Source of the DNA: an uncultured Prevotella sp.
GTDB lineage: Bacteria > Bacteroidota > Bacteroidia > Bacteroidales > Bacteroidaceae
NCBI GenBank assembly: GCA_927910885.1
Contig: CAKMOD010000083.1
Location: forward strand, 1 to 16,181
DNA length: 16,181 bases
Direction: 5' to 3'
This document shows, piece by piece, positions 1-6,342 of this stretch (position 1 is the first letter of the stretch; each line of letters opens with the position of its first letter). The notes beneath the pieces were generated by a model. The model had not been told where the DNA came from. It saw nothing but the letters and a program-made list of their open reading frames with translations, and made no database searches. A program made the translations under genes and the position numbers.

Positions 1-38
1 GTCAAACTCTTTTTAGCCCGTCTAAAATATTTAGATAA
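1..38 (+). CDS. 3' end of an upstream immunity gene (partial)
   Basis: The first bases read in frame as QTLFSPSKIFR followed by TAA at 36-38. This is nearly the same as the end of the complete immunity protein whose gene stops at 1849 (QTLFSPSKIF). One T fewer in the run at 30-32 moves the stop by one codon. The window therefore probably opens inside a related immunity gene of a preceding toxin cassette. Only about 12 codons are visible, so the family is inferred from the shared tail. The tail could also have been copied with the repeat without the rest of the gene being related. Confidence 0.55.
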   Translation, partial: QTLFSPSKIFR

Positions 39-745
39 AGAAAATGGCATATTTTCCTGCAATACAAGACAACATTCTATAATAATCTGAGTTTTTGCAT
101 TTAAAATATAAAACTAAAAAAATATTGCTATAAAACCAAGATTATATACACAAAATAGTATGGCAACAGTATGCTCAAGGAGGTGCGGCTTCCTTACGGC
201 AAGACTGTTCGTTTCGAGTATGATGCCCTTGGGGCGTCGCACGGCAAAGCTTTTCATGGTCACGTCTTCCGTTACCTCTGGGACGGCAACGTGATGGTGC
301 AGGAGTGGCAGTATGAGGAGAAGGACGACCGCAGCATAGCATTGACGAGTTCGGTCGCATCCGTATGCAGGGCGAAGAGCCAGTAGAGAACCTTGTCACA
401 TGGGTGTGATGAGGAAGGCTCGTATGTTCCTGTGGCAAAGATACAGAACGGTGAACGCTACACGATTATCAGCGACTATATGGGTCGCCCTGTGGAAGTG
501 TACAACAGTTATGGTAACGTTGTTTGGCAGGCTGACTATGATGTTTATGGTGACCTTCAAAACATAAAAGGCATTCGTGACTTCATTCCTTTCCGACAGT
601 TAGGACAGTACGAGGACGATGAGACGCGCCTCTACTACAACAGGTTCAGATATTATGACCCAAAGATTGGTAATTATATCAGCCAGACCCGATAAGGTTG
701 GCGGGAAATAATCCAACGCTGTATGGGTATGTGGAGGATTGTAAT
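1..745 (+). repeat. RHS cassette repeat, copy 1
   Basis: Direct repeat of 1815-2560. It holds the last codons of an immunity gene, an AT-rich spacer of about 120 bp, and an RHS core segment. Similarity ends sharply after GATTGTAAT (737-745), where the toxin tip begins. Compared with copy 2 it has seven one-base indels and a limited number of substitutions, several of them towards the 3' end of the core. The left end of the repeat may lie outside the window. Confidence 0.93.
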
Positions 746-1114
746 GTTTGGAGTGATATCTTTGGACTTCAAATTCAGCTTCATCATATAATCCCTCAAT
801 CTGTTTGGAAAAACATAAATAGAAATTACAATAACGCGTTAAAAAATTTAGATGGGTATGTTCAAAATGTGACAAAAAAAGCTATAGATAGATCAAATCT
901 TAAACCATTACCAACTCCTTTTCATGGCAATCATCCATATTATAATAAGTATGTTCAAGAAGAATTGGTCAAACTTATTGGTGATGATGGAACATTTAAT
1001 CTATCAAGTGTAAAAGACTTACAAAAAAGGCTTGACAAATTAATTGACCAGGCTAAGGAGTCTGGGAAAACATTAAATGAATATTTTAAAGAAGTTGGTG
1101 AAATTTGTAAATAA
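171..1114 (+). pseudogene. Orphan RHS C-terminal fragment with AHH-type nuclease tip, frameshifted core
   Basis: This is the C-terminal end of an RHS-repeat protein fused to a toxin domain; full-length proteins of this kind are large surface or secreted toxins. Against the intact copy downstream, the core has an extra G in 231-234, a missing A near 256, a missing C near 326, an extra G at 408 and a missing A near 685. The first four form two pairs that each restore the frame. The fifth shifts the toxin tip out of frame, and the frame opened by the third indel stops at 386. The core still shows RHS motifs (YYNRFRYYDP, YIS). RHS homology starts at about 159, where the frame is closed upstream, so the long N-terminal part is absent. 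This fits a silent cassette. Base-calling errors in homopolymers are a real alternative, because the toxin tip and immunity gene are intact. Confidence 0.8.
698..1114 (+). CDS. Toxin tip of RHS cassette 1: AHH/HNH-Endo VII-type nuclease domain
   Basis: This intact open stretch of 138 codons carries the end of the RHS core (AGNNPTLYGYVEDCN), a junction of the form SDIFGL, and then a cassette-specific domain. Numbered from codon 698, the domain has LHHIIP (HH at 29-30), NLKPLP (67-72) and HGNHPYY (76-82). These fit the HH...N.i.LP...H..HP.Y pattern of the AHH nucleases of the HNH/Endonuclease VII superfamily, common RHS tips. The usual Ala before HH is Leu here. The TTG at 698 is a Leu codon of the core, not a convincing start, so the domain would be made only as part of a longer RHS protein, either through recombination or if the upstream frameshifts are not real. 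The immunity gene follows after 9 bp. Confidence 0.75.
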   Translation: MAGNNPTLYGYVEDCNVWSDIFGLQIQLHHIIPQSVWKNINRNYNNALKNLDGYVQNVTKKAIDRSNLKPLPTPFHGNHPYYNKYVQEELVKLIGDDGTFNLSSVKDLQKRLDKLIDQAKESGKTLNEYFKEVGEICK

Positions 1115-1123
1115 CAGATAAAT

Positions 1124-1849
1124 ATGGATAAACAAAAGAAATATTTTAGAGTAGGACCATCTGTTGAAAGTTGTGTAACTGGAATAAGAGACGGTATAAC
1201 CAATCAGGTGGAGACCCGATTTACTAAAATGCAATCTTCCTTTGTAAATAAAACTGAAAAGAATTATTTTCTGGATTATTGTAAGTTCTTATGGGAAAAT
1301 AGGAAGAAGATAAACATTGATGAATTCCCTTTGATTGATTCTTCGAAAATTAGTAAGATTACATATTATAAAACAAAGAAGAGTGTTAAGGAAACTGATT
1401 TTATCTCAAATTTAACAGATAATTCATATAATTTGTTTGATTTTATTGTGTCTGAAGAAACACATAAGTTTCTTTTGGAATTCAAATTACCTATTTATAA
1501 TAAAATTCAAGTAATAATTCCAGAATTCTCAGTCCAAAAAGAATATTTCTTATTAGGATTCCCAGAAATATCTTTAGAGAATGTTGATTATGGGCATTCT
1601 GTTATACTTGATTCTTTCTCAGGAAAGCAACTAAAATTTAAATCTTTCGAAGAATATATAAACAGGACATATAAATTCACAAAGTTATACACCATACAGC
1701 TTAATGCTGATTATAAATATGATATTATTAGACTTCAAAATACAGGAATCTTTTTCTCTGATTCATTGATAGATGCTTTGAAACACCATAATATTACGGG
1801 ATTAGATTATCTAAGTCAAACTCTTTTTAGCCCGTCTAAAATATTTTAG
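1124..1849 (+). CDS. Immunity protein for the AHH-type toxin (Imm11/Imm43-like, tentative)
   Basis: This is a 241-residue soluble protein with no signal peptide or membrane segment. It starts 9 bp after the AHH-type toxin tip, the position expected for the cognate immunity protein that binds and blocks the toxin. It has the two blocks typical of DUF1629/Imm11- and Imm43-type proteins: FDFIVSEETHKFLLEFKLP (about 105-123) and TGIFFSDSLIDALKHHNITG (about 207-226), which has the common form 'ifvs..l..al....itGl'. The family call rests on this pattern only. The gene is AT-rich, and its last 12 codons lie inside the cassette repeat, so its 3' end is shared with the partial gene at the window start. 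Confidence 0.65.
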   Translation: MDKQKKYFRVGPSVESCVTGIRDGITNQVETRFTKMQSSFVNKTEKNYFLDYCKFLWENRKKINIDEFPLIDSSKISKITYYKTKKSVKETDFISNLTDNSYNLFDFIVSEETHKFLLEFKLPIYNKIQVIIPEFSVQKEYFLLGFPEISLENVDYGHSVILDSFSGKQLKFKSFEEYINRTYKFTKLYTIQLNADYKYDIIRLQNTGIFFSDSLIDALKHHNITGLDYLSQTLFSPSKIF

Positions 1850-2560
1850 ATAAAGAAAATGGCATATTTTCCTGCAATACAAGACAACATTCTATAATAA
1901 TCTGAGTTTTTGCATTTAAAATATAAAACTAAAAAAATATTGCTATAAACCAAGATTATATACACAAAATAGTATGGCAACAGTATGCTCAAGGAGGTGC
2001 GGCTTCCTTACGGCAAGACTGTTCGTTTCGAGTATGATGCCCTTGGGCGTCGCACGGCAAAGCTTTTCAATGGTCACGTCTTCCGTTACCTCTGGGACGG
2101 CAACGTGATGGTGCAGGAGTGGCAGTATGAGGAGAAGGACCGACCGCAGCATAGCATTGACGAGTTCGGTCGCATCCGTATGCAGGGCGAAGAGCCAGTA
2201 GAGAACCTTGTCACATGGGTGTATGAGGAAGGCTCGTATGTTCCTGTGGCAAAGATACAGAACGGTGAACGCTACACGATTATCAGCGACTATATGGGTC
2301 GCCCTGTGGAAGCGTACAACAGTTATGGTAACGTAGTTTGGCAGGCAGACTATGATGTTTATGGTGACCTTCGAAACATAAAAGGTATCCGTGACTTCAT
2401 CCCTTTCCGTCAGTTAGGACAGTATGAGGACGATGAGACGCACCTCTACTACAACCGCTTCCGTTATTATGACCCGAGGATTGGTAATTACATCAGCCAA
2501 GACCCGATAAGGTTAGCAGGAAATAATCCTACGCTGTATGGTTATGTGGAGGATTGTAAT
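1815..2560 (+). repeat. RHS cassette repeat, copy 2
   Basis: This copy matches 1-745 at an offset of 1814 bp. It begins inside the last codons of the AHH immunity gene, passes through an AT-rich spacer (about 1850-1972), and continues into the RHS core until GATTGTAAT at 2552-2560. The repeat therefore joins the tail of one immunity gene to the start of the next RHS tip. That is the layout expected if cassettes were added or exchanged by homologous recombination through the conserved core. Confidence 0.93.
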
Positions 2561-2917
2561 AAACTTGTTGATATCTTAGGATTTGCTCCAACGAATTTAG
2601 CAGATAGATTATTTCTGAAGGAAATATTAGGAAGTAATGCAAAAGAAGGTGGTGTATATATGTTTCGAACCATTGATGTAAGAGATGGTGTTGAAAAATG
2701 GTATGTGGGTAAAGCTAATAATCTGTATCGTAGATTGAGATCACATTTGGGAAGTGGAAAGTTAGATTCAGCAAAACTTGATACCTTAAATGTTATTATT
2801 CTTCCGAATAGAGTTGAAAAAGATTTCTTTATAGCAGAAGCCCAGACAATGGATGAGTTTAAGAATGCAGGAGAAGATCTTGCTAATAAAATTAAAAGTC
2901 CTGGTTCTAAATTGTAA
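1985..2917 (+). CDS. Orphan RHS C-terminal fragment with GIY-YIG nuclease tip
   Basis: This intact 310-residue reading frame has an RHS core segment at residues 1-197 (YDALGR, YYNRFRYYDP, YISQDP, LYGYVEDCN), a junction of the form VDILGF, and a toxin domain at about 205-310. The domain matches the GIY-YIG endonuclease fold: GVYMF (223-227), WYVGK (239-243), Arg250/Arg252 in RRLR, Glu285 in IAEAQ and Asn301 near the end. The predicted activity is DNA cleavage in a target cell. RHS homology starts at about 1973 but TAG at 1970-1972 closes the frame, so the fragment lacks the long N-terminal RHS region and any export domain. The AAGGAGG near the start is a coding coincidence (KEV). It is probably a silent or orphan tip. 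The LRR immunity gene follows 12 bp downstream. Confidence 0.85.
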   Translation: MLKEVRLPYGKTVRFEYDALGRRTAKLFNGHVFRYLWDGNVMVQEWQYEEKDRPQHSIDEFGRIRMQGEEPVENLVTWVYEEGSYVPVAKIQNGERYTIISDYMGRPVEAYNSYGNVVWQADYDVYGDLRNIKGIRDFIPFRQLGQYEDDETHLYYNRFRYYDPRIGNYISQDPIRLAGNNPTLYGYVEDCNKLVDILGFAPTNLADRLFLKEILGSNAKEGGVYMFRTIDVRDGVEKWYVGKANNLYRRLRSHLGSGKLDSAKLDTLNVIILPNRVEKDFFIAEAQTMDEFKNAGEDLANKIKSPGSKL

Positions 2918-2929
2918 TTATTAAAGTTT

Positions 2930-3799
2930 ATGGAAATGAATATTATAAGAAAAGAATATTTTGGGAAAGAATATGCTTTTATACAAGCAGATATGGAGCA
3001 AACACCTGATATTTCTTATATACAAGAAAATAAAGTTGATGGCCTTACAGCTGTCTCAGAGAACGTAAATATGAAGATAGAAAATATTGAAAAAATATCT
3101 GTTCTTAAGAATATAAGAGCTTTAAACTTGAATTCATATTCTTATAAAGATTTGTTTCACTTGTCTTGTTTTAGAAAATTAGAATATTTAAAGATATATG
3201 GAAAAGTAGACAAGGAAATTCCTTTTGAGTCATTACCCTTATTATGGTGTATTTATTTAAACTATAATAGAAAGAACTGTAAACCTATCTTCCAATGTAA
3301 GAACTTGGAGTATATTTTTATTGATAACTATTCAGAGACTTCGTCAAACGCCTTTCTCGCTTTTGAAAAAGCAAGAAGAATTGGATTGGTTAAAAATAAG
3401 TTAATCGAATTTAATGCACTACAGAATATGCCACATTTAGAGCATATTGGAATAGGTTACAATTCCAATATGGAGTCTATAAACTGGTTAAGAGATAATA
3501 AATCTCTTACTTCTGTTGCATTTCAGAATTGTAAGAAAATAAAAGACTGGGAGATACTTGGAACATTAACAAAGATGGAAAGACTGATAATTGAAAACTG
3601 TGGAGAATTACCCTCGGTTGCTTTTTTACTTCATTTATCAAATCTTAAAGAAATCAGGATTATTGGATCAACAAGTGTTAAAGACGGTAAAGTAAAAGAA
3701 ATTATGAATCTTCCTCATCTCAAAAGTTTCTTCATACCAGTTAGAAAAGAGTATGATATTACTCTGCAAGACATTACTTTATTCAATAATAAATTGTAG
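2930..3799 (+). CDS. Leucine-rich-repeat immunity protein for the GIY-YIG toxin
   Basis: This 289-residue protein has no signal peptide. It contains about seven irregular leucine-rich repeats, seen as NIRALNLNSY (61-70), KLEYLKIYG (83-91), NLEYIFIDNY (125-134), HLEHIGIGYN (169-178), SLTSVAFQNC (192-201), KMERLIIENC (215-224) and NLKEIRIIG (238-246). It begins 12 bp after the toxin gene. LRR proteins are known immunity partners of polymorphic toxins, so it most likely binds and neutralises the GIY-YIG tip. A second ATG two codons in (2936) is an equal start candidate. The gene is AT-rich, unlike the GC-richer RHS core before it, and is the last gene of the array. Confidence 0.72.
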   Translation: MEMNIIRKEYFGKEYAFIQADMEQTPDISYIQENKVDGLTAVSENVNMKIENIEKISVLKNIRALNLNSYSYKDLFHLSCFRKLEYLKIYGKVDKEIPFESLPLLWCIYLNYNRKNCKPIFQCKNLEYIFIDNYSETSSNAFLAFEKARRIGLVKNKLIEFNALQNMPHLEHIGIGYNSNMESINWLRDNKSLTSVAFQNCKKIKDWEILGTLTKMERLIIENCGELPSVAFLLHLSNLKEIRIIGSTSVKDGKVKEIMNLPHLKSFFIPVRKEYDITLQDITLFNNKL

Positions 3800-3924
3800 T
3801 ATTTTTGCGTTTAGGGCATAATACAAAGAATATTACCATAAGATAGAAAATATGGGTCTTCTCATTAAATACATGTATACTTTTAGTATAGCTTTAATGG
3901 AAGAACAACAGTCATGCGTTAAAC

Positions 3925-3959
3925 AAATAGATAGTCGAGACTGTCTTGGCTGTCTATTT
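3925..3959 (+). terminator. Hairpin terminator after the LRR immunity gene
   Basis: AAATAGATAGTC (3925-3936) pairs with GGCTGTCTATTT (3948-3959) over 12 bp with two G-U pairs and an 11-nt loop. The sequence runs on as TTATTC. It lies 126 bp after the immunity gene stop and could end transcription of the toxin array. The arms are flanked by A on the left, so it might also work from the other strand. Confidence 0.6.
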
Positions 3960-4138
3960 TATTCATCCTCCAACGCTAAAAAGCTTTTCATTTTAATACA
4001 TTGAAAATTTGTAGATAAGACATTAAAAAATCATTACATATATCGAGTAAAACACCTAAAATATAGTGGGAAAACACGTATAAAAAGCAAGTTTGCAACT
4101 ATCAGAAAATCAGTTTGTTATGAAGTTGTATAAGAAAA
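3960..4138. other. AT-rich intergenic stretch
   Basis: I see no convincing coding or RNA feature here. It separates the end of the toxin array from the 22-bp repeat array. Confidence 0.5.
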
Positions 4139-4270
4139 GGTGCTTAGTAAGGGTTCAAAAGGGCGTTAGTAAGAACCTTAAAGGGCGTTAGTAAGAACCT
4201 TAAAGGGCATCTTTTGCAAGCCAAAAGAGCATCTTTTAGAACCTTAAAGAGCATGTATTGGTTTTGAGAT
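4139..4270. repeat. 22-bp tandem repeat array 1
   Basis: Five 22-bp units follow each other without spacers at 4139, 4161, 4183, 4205 and 4227, with a degenerate sixth from 4249. Units 2 and 3 are identical (GGGCGTTAGTAAG... then AACCTTAAA). Unit 4 is GGGCATCTTTTGCAAGCC plus AAAA. Unit 5 begins GAGCATCTTTTAG. Unit 1 begins GGTGCTTA, as does the first unit of the second array at 9873. The repeats abut, so this is not a CRISPR. Confidence 0.85.
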
Positions 4271-4374
4271 GAGTGAAAATAGTTTACAAACACTTATAAA
4301 CCAGAGAACAATAGCTTTTCTATTCATACTTCAATTTACCTTTTTCAATGATTTTCACAGATTTACTTTAAAAA

Positions 4375-4406
4375 TTTGCAAGATTAAAATAAAAGAACTA
4401 TCTTTG
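4375..4406 (+). promoter_or_regulatory. Bacteroidota-type promoter for a candidate small RNA
   Basis: TTTG (4375-4378), a 20-bp spacer and TATCTTTG (4399-4406) match the TTTG-N19/20-TAnnTTTG form used by the primary sigma factor of Bacteroidota. Transcription would start at about 4413, just before a stable hairpin. No gene follows closely. Confidence 0.6.
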
Positions 4407-4412
4407 TCGTGA

Positions 4413-4466
4413 TAGTTTCCACCACGCCTCTTTTAAATGCGTACCAGGGTGGAACTTTTGCTTTTA
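4413..4466 (+). ncRNA. Candidate small structured RNA or attenuator
   Basis: Directly after the promoter, TTCCACC (4417-4423) pairs with GGTGGAA (4448-4454), and inside it ACGC (4424-4427) pairs with GCGT (4439-4442). This gives a two-part stem with a bulge on the 3' side. The stem is followed by CTTTTGCTTTT, a terminator-like tract. The sequence could be a very short RNA of about 50 nt or a leader with an early terminator for the small genes from 4630. No known RNA family was recognised. Confidence 0.4.
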
Positions 4467-4629
4467 ATACACTTATGAGTAAGCAAATAGCTTGATAAAA
4501 GAACCAATAAATAATACATGGACTAAGAAACTATAGACCCTTCAACACATTCGACTGAATCGCTTAAAATACGAAACGGTAAGAAAGCAGGCGCAATTTA
4601 TAACACAATCTAAAATTAAATTAACAAGA
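4467..4629. other. AT-rich intergenic stretch before the small tandem genes
   Basis: No gene is supported. The frame of the micro-ORF at 4630 stays open upstream to TAG at 4534-4536 but has no other ATG. The micro-ORF might therefore be the tail of a decayed longer gene. Confidence 0.4.
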
Positions 4630-4671
4630 ATGACAAATCTAAAAACAGGAGAAGTCATAACCTTCAAATAA
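4630..4671 (+). CDS. Micro-ORF 1 (13 aa, MTNLKTGEVITFK)
   Basis: This 13-codon ORF ends 10 bp before the gene at 4682. A matching micro-ORF, MVNLKTGRTITLK, sits at the same place before the paralog at 5007. Several differences between the two are synonymous (AAT/AAC, CTA/TTG, GGA/GGT, ACC/ACA), which suggests the peptide was conserved as a protein. It may be a leader peptide or the last remnant of a longer duplicated gene. Confidence 0.4.
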   Translation: MTNLKTGEVITFK

Positions 4672-4681
4672 CACATGAGTT

Positions 4682-4951
4682 ATGAAACGTAGTAGATTAT
4701 TATTAATAATAATAAATTATATTTATCACGATAATATTTATTTGATGTCTCCAATTGTTGATTGGAATTTATTAGATGTGCTAAATAAAAATATTCGAAA
4801 TAATTATGAAAGAATTAGACCCATTTTGTTGAAATGGCAGGAAAATGGATATATAAAATTAATAGAAGATAACGAGATTGCTTTTTCTTTTATTCCAGAG
4901 AAATTACCATCAAAAGAAAAACTAATAGAAGAGAGCCTGAATTTCAAATAA
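4682..4951 (+). CDS. Small hypothetical protein, paralog of the next gene
   Basis: This is an 89-residue protein of unknown function. It is clearly homologous to the product of 5007-5264. Shared features are MKR at the start, Y.xHD near 14-17, SP near 23, ER(I).P.L..W...GY..LI.D..IAF in the middle, and an almost identical end EKLPSKEKLIEES. The central helix followed by a strand-turn-strand pattern would fit a small winged-helix domain, but this is inference. The Leu/Ile-rich start (RLLLIIINYI) is not a convincing signal peptide because charged and polar residues follow at once. The gene is very AT-rich and lies between a toxin array and an IS remnant, so it is probably accessory. Confidence 0.6.
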   Translation: MKRSRLLLIIINYIYHDNIYLMSPIVDWNLLDVLNKNIRNNYERIRPILLKWQENGYIKLIEDNEIAFSFIPEKLPSKEKLIEESLNFK

Positions 4952-4963
4952 TGATTGATGAGA

Positions 4964-5005
4964 ATGGTGAACTTGAAAACAGGTAGAACAATAACATTAA
5001 AATAA
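4964..5005 (+). CDS. Micro-ORF 2 (13 aa, MVNLKTGRTITLK)
   Basis: This is the counterpart of the micro-ORF at 4630. It ends one base before the ATG of the gene at 5007. It shares NLKTG..IT.K and the stop codon. An overlapping alternative (ATG at 4951, MIDENGELENR) exists in another frame but has no counterpart in the first unit. Confidence 0.4.
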   Translation: MVNLKTGRTITLK

Positions 5006-5006
5006 T

Positions 5007-5264
5007 ATGAAGAGAATAAAAATTATTCGTGTATTGGCAACTTATATTTGTCATGATCGATTTGCATATAGTCCTATCTGGACATGGGATGGCTTTCCTC
5101 CAATTATATATACAGAAAGGGAAAGAATACTTCCTGTATTAAAAGAATGGGAACATAAAGGATATTTAACTTTAATATATGATGAGAAAATAGCCTTTAT
5201 CCTTAACGTAGAAAAATTACCATCAAAAGAAAAACTAATAGAAGAAAGTCGTAATATTAAATAA
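5007..5264 (+). CDS. Small hypothetical protein, paralog of the previous gene
   Basis: This is an 85-residue protein of unknown function, a tandem paralog of 4682-4951. The C-terminal EKLPSKEKLIEES block is identical, and the middle keeps ERI.PVL..W...GY..LI.D.KIAF. It lacks about four residues in a loop near position 36 relative to its neighbour. Both genes follow a matching 13-codon ORF, so the duplicated unit is micro-ORF plus gene. Like its neighbour it may have a small winged-helix fold. No immunity or toxin role can be shown, although the position next to an RHS array makes an orphan immunity role conceivable. Confidence 0.6.
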   Translation: MKRIKIIRVLATYICHDRFAYSPIWTWDGFPPIIYTERERILPVLKEWEHKGYLTLIYDEKIAFILNVEKLPSKEKLIEESRNIK

Positions 5265-5350
5265 AGAATTGTAGAAGTAGAAAAGAAATTAACGAAGAAA
5301 GTATGGGACTTTGCCTATAGCTGCTTTATTTGTTCAAAGACAAATCATAG

Positions 5351-5545
5351 ATAGAAGATAACCTGCATGTTACATGGCATAATAGAATATCAAAGGGGGA
5401 AAAATGCAAAGAGTTGGCACGCACTGTAATACATTTGCCATCTCCATTCAAAGAGCATGTCAAGTCTATTACAACTGACAATGGAACTGAATTTGCTTGC
5501 CATGAAATGATAGGAATAAGTCTTGGGGTCACCTCTATTTTATAA
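5351..5545 (+). pseudogene. IS30-family transposase remnant
   Basis: From about 5408 the frame reads KELARTVIHLPSPFKEHVK, then SITTDNGTEFACHEMI and GISLGV, before TAA at 5543-5545. TDNGTEF..H is the second catalytic Asp region of IS30-type DDE transposases. The N-terminal DNA-binding part, the first Asp, and the downstream YFADPY and final Glu region are missing. The frame opens after TAG at 5348-5350, and the residues before about 5396 are less certain. No terminal inverted repeats were found. It is a dead fragment marking past insertion at the edge of the accessory region. Confidence 0.72.
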
Positions 5546-5664
5546 AGAATGTCAATTTTTTCCTCATTCCAAATATTATCCTTACCTTTGTCTTAAGTTT
5601 ATTGACATAAACCTATGGTATTACTTGTCAATCCTAAATTATTATTTATATCGTAAATATTGCT

Positions 5665-6159
5665 ATGATAAAAAGATTTATGCTGCTCTTTGCGGCAATG
5701 GTAGTGAGCATTGGTGCATTTGCACAGTTTCAGGAGGGTAAGGGCTATTTAGGTGCTTCCCTGACAGGACTCGACTTACACTATAATGGTCATGACGGCA
5801 TGAATATTGGTGTGCAGGCTAAGGCGGGTTACTTCCCTTGGGATAACCTCATGGTACTTGCTACATTCGATGCGGCACACAATGGTTCTGAGGCTGTTGC
5901 CGACCATATCAGCGTAGGTGTTGGTGGACGTTATTATATCACACAAAACGGACTCTACTTGGGTGCGGGTGTGAAGCTTCTCCATGCCAACCATAATTAT
6001 AACGACCTGATGCCGGGTGTTGAGGTGGGTTATGCCTTCTTCATCAACCGTTCGGTGACGATTGAGCCTGCGCTTTACTATGACCAGTCATTCAAGACAC
6101 ATAACTATTCGACAGTGGGCTTGAAGGTTGGTCTCGGCATCTACCTCTTTGATGATTAA
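5665..6159 (+). CDS. Outer-membrane beta-barrel protein
   Basis: This is a 164-residue exported protein. Residues 1-21 (MIKRFMLLFAAMVVSIGAFA then Q) form a typical signal peptide cleaved near Gln21. The rest is rich in Gly and aromatic residues, with alternating strands such as YLGASLTGLDL, NIGVQAKAGYF, ISVGVGGRYYI, GLYLGAGVKLL, GVEVGYAFFI, VTIEPALYYD and STVGLKVGLGIYLF. This fits a small eight-stranded barrel like the PorT/OmpW-like 'outer membrane beta-barrel' families of Bacteroidota. It ends in an aromatic-containing strand (IYLF) as barrels do. It stands alone, with a strong hairpin 44 bp downstream. I found no clear TAnnTTTG promoter upstream. Confidence 0.8.
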   Translation: MIKRFMLLFAAMVVSIGAFAQFQEGKGYLGASLTGLDLHYNGHDGMNIGVQAKAGYFPWDNLMVLATFDAAHNGSEAVADHISVGVGGRYYITQNGLYLGAGVKLLHANHNYNDLMPGVEVGYAFFINRSVTIEPALYYDQSFKTHNYSTVGLKVGLGIYLFDD

Positions 6160-6202
6160 TCGAAAAGAAAAGATATATTTTTTTTAAGGACTGGCTGTCT
6201 TT

Positions 6203-6236
6203 ATATAGGGATGCACCAGTTGGTGTGTCCCTATAT
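6203..6236. terminator. Strong hairpin between the barrel gene and recR
   Basis: ATATAGGGATGCACC (6203-6217) pairs with GGTGTGTCCCTATAT (6222-6236) over 15 bp, including two G-U pairs, around the loop AGTT. Only a weak T tract follows (CTCTC). A run of T at about 6176-6185 precedes it. It probably ends transcription of the barrel gene or shields its mRNA. Confidence 0.65.
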
Positions 6237-6342
6237 CTCTCAAATCAAGCAGCCGTTTCTATCGACTATTAAGAATGAAAAAAGAGGATTACAAGTGTAA
6301 CCCTCCTTTCGATTATCTCCAGCCTACGAGAATTAATTTTAA

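Noticed and set aside
176..183. AAGGAGG just inside the apparent start of each RHS fragment, as a strong ribosome binding site
   Set aside because: It encodes Lys-Glu-Val within the RHS core, lies after the ATG, and Bacteroidota do not depend on Shine-Dalgarno sequences.
3803..3812. TATTTTTG as a promoter directly after the LRR immunity gene
   Set aside because: No TTTG/TTG element lies at the needed distance and no gene follows; likely chance in AT-rich DNA.
4139..4270. CRISPR array
   Set aside because: The 22-bp units abut without unique spacers and no cas gene is in the window.
5523..5741. 72-residue plus-strand reading frame
   Set aside because: It overlaps the end of the IS30 remnant and the signal peptide region of the barrel gene in another frame, and its composition is not protein-like.
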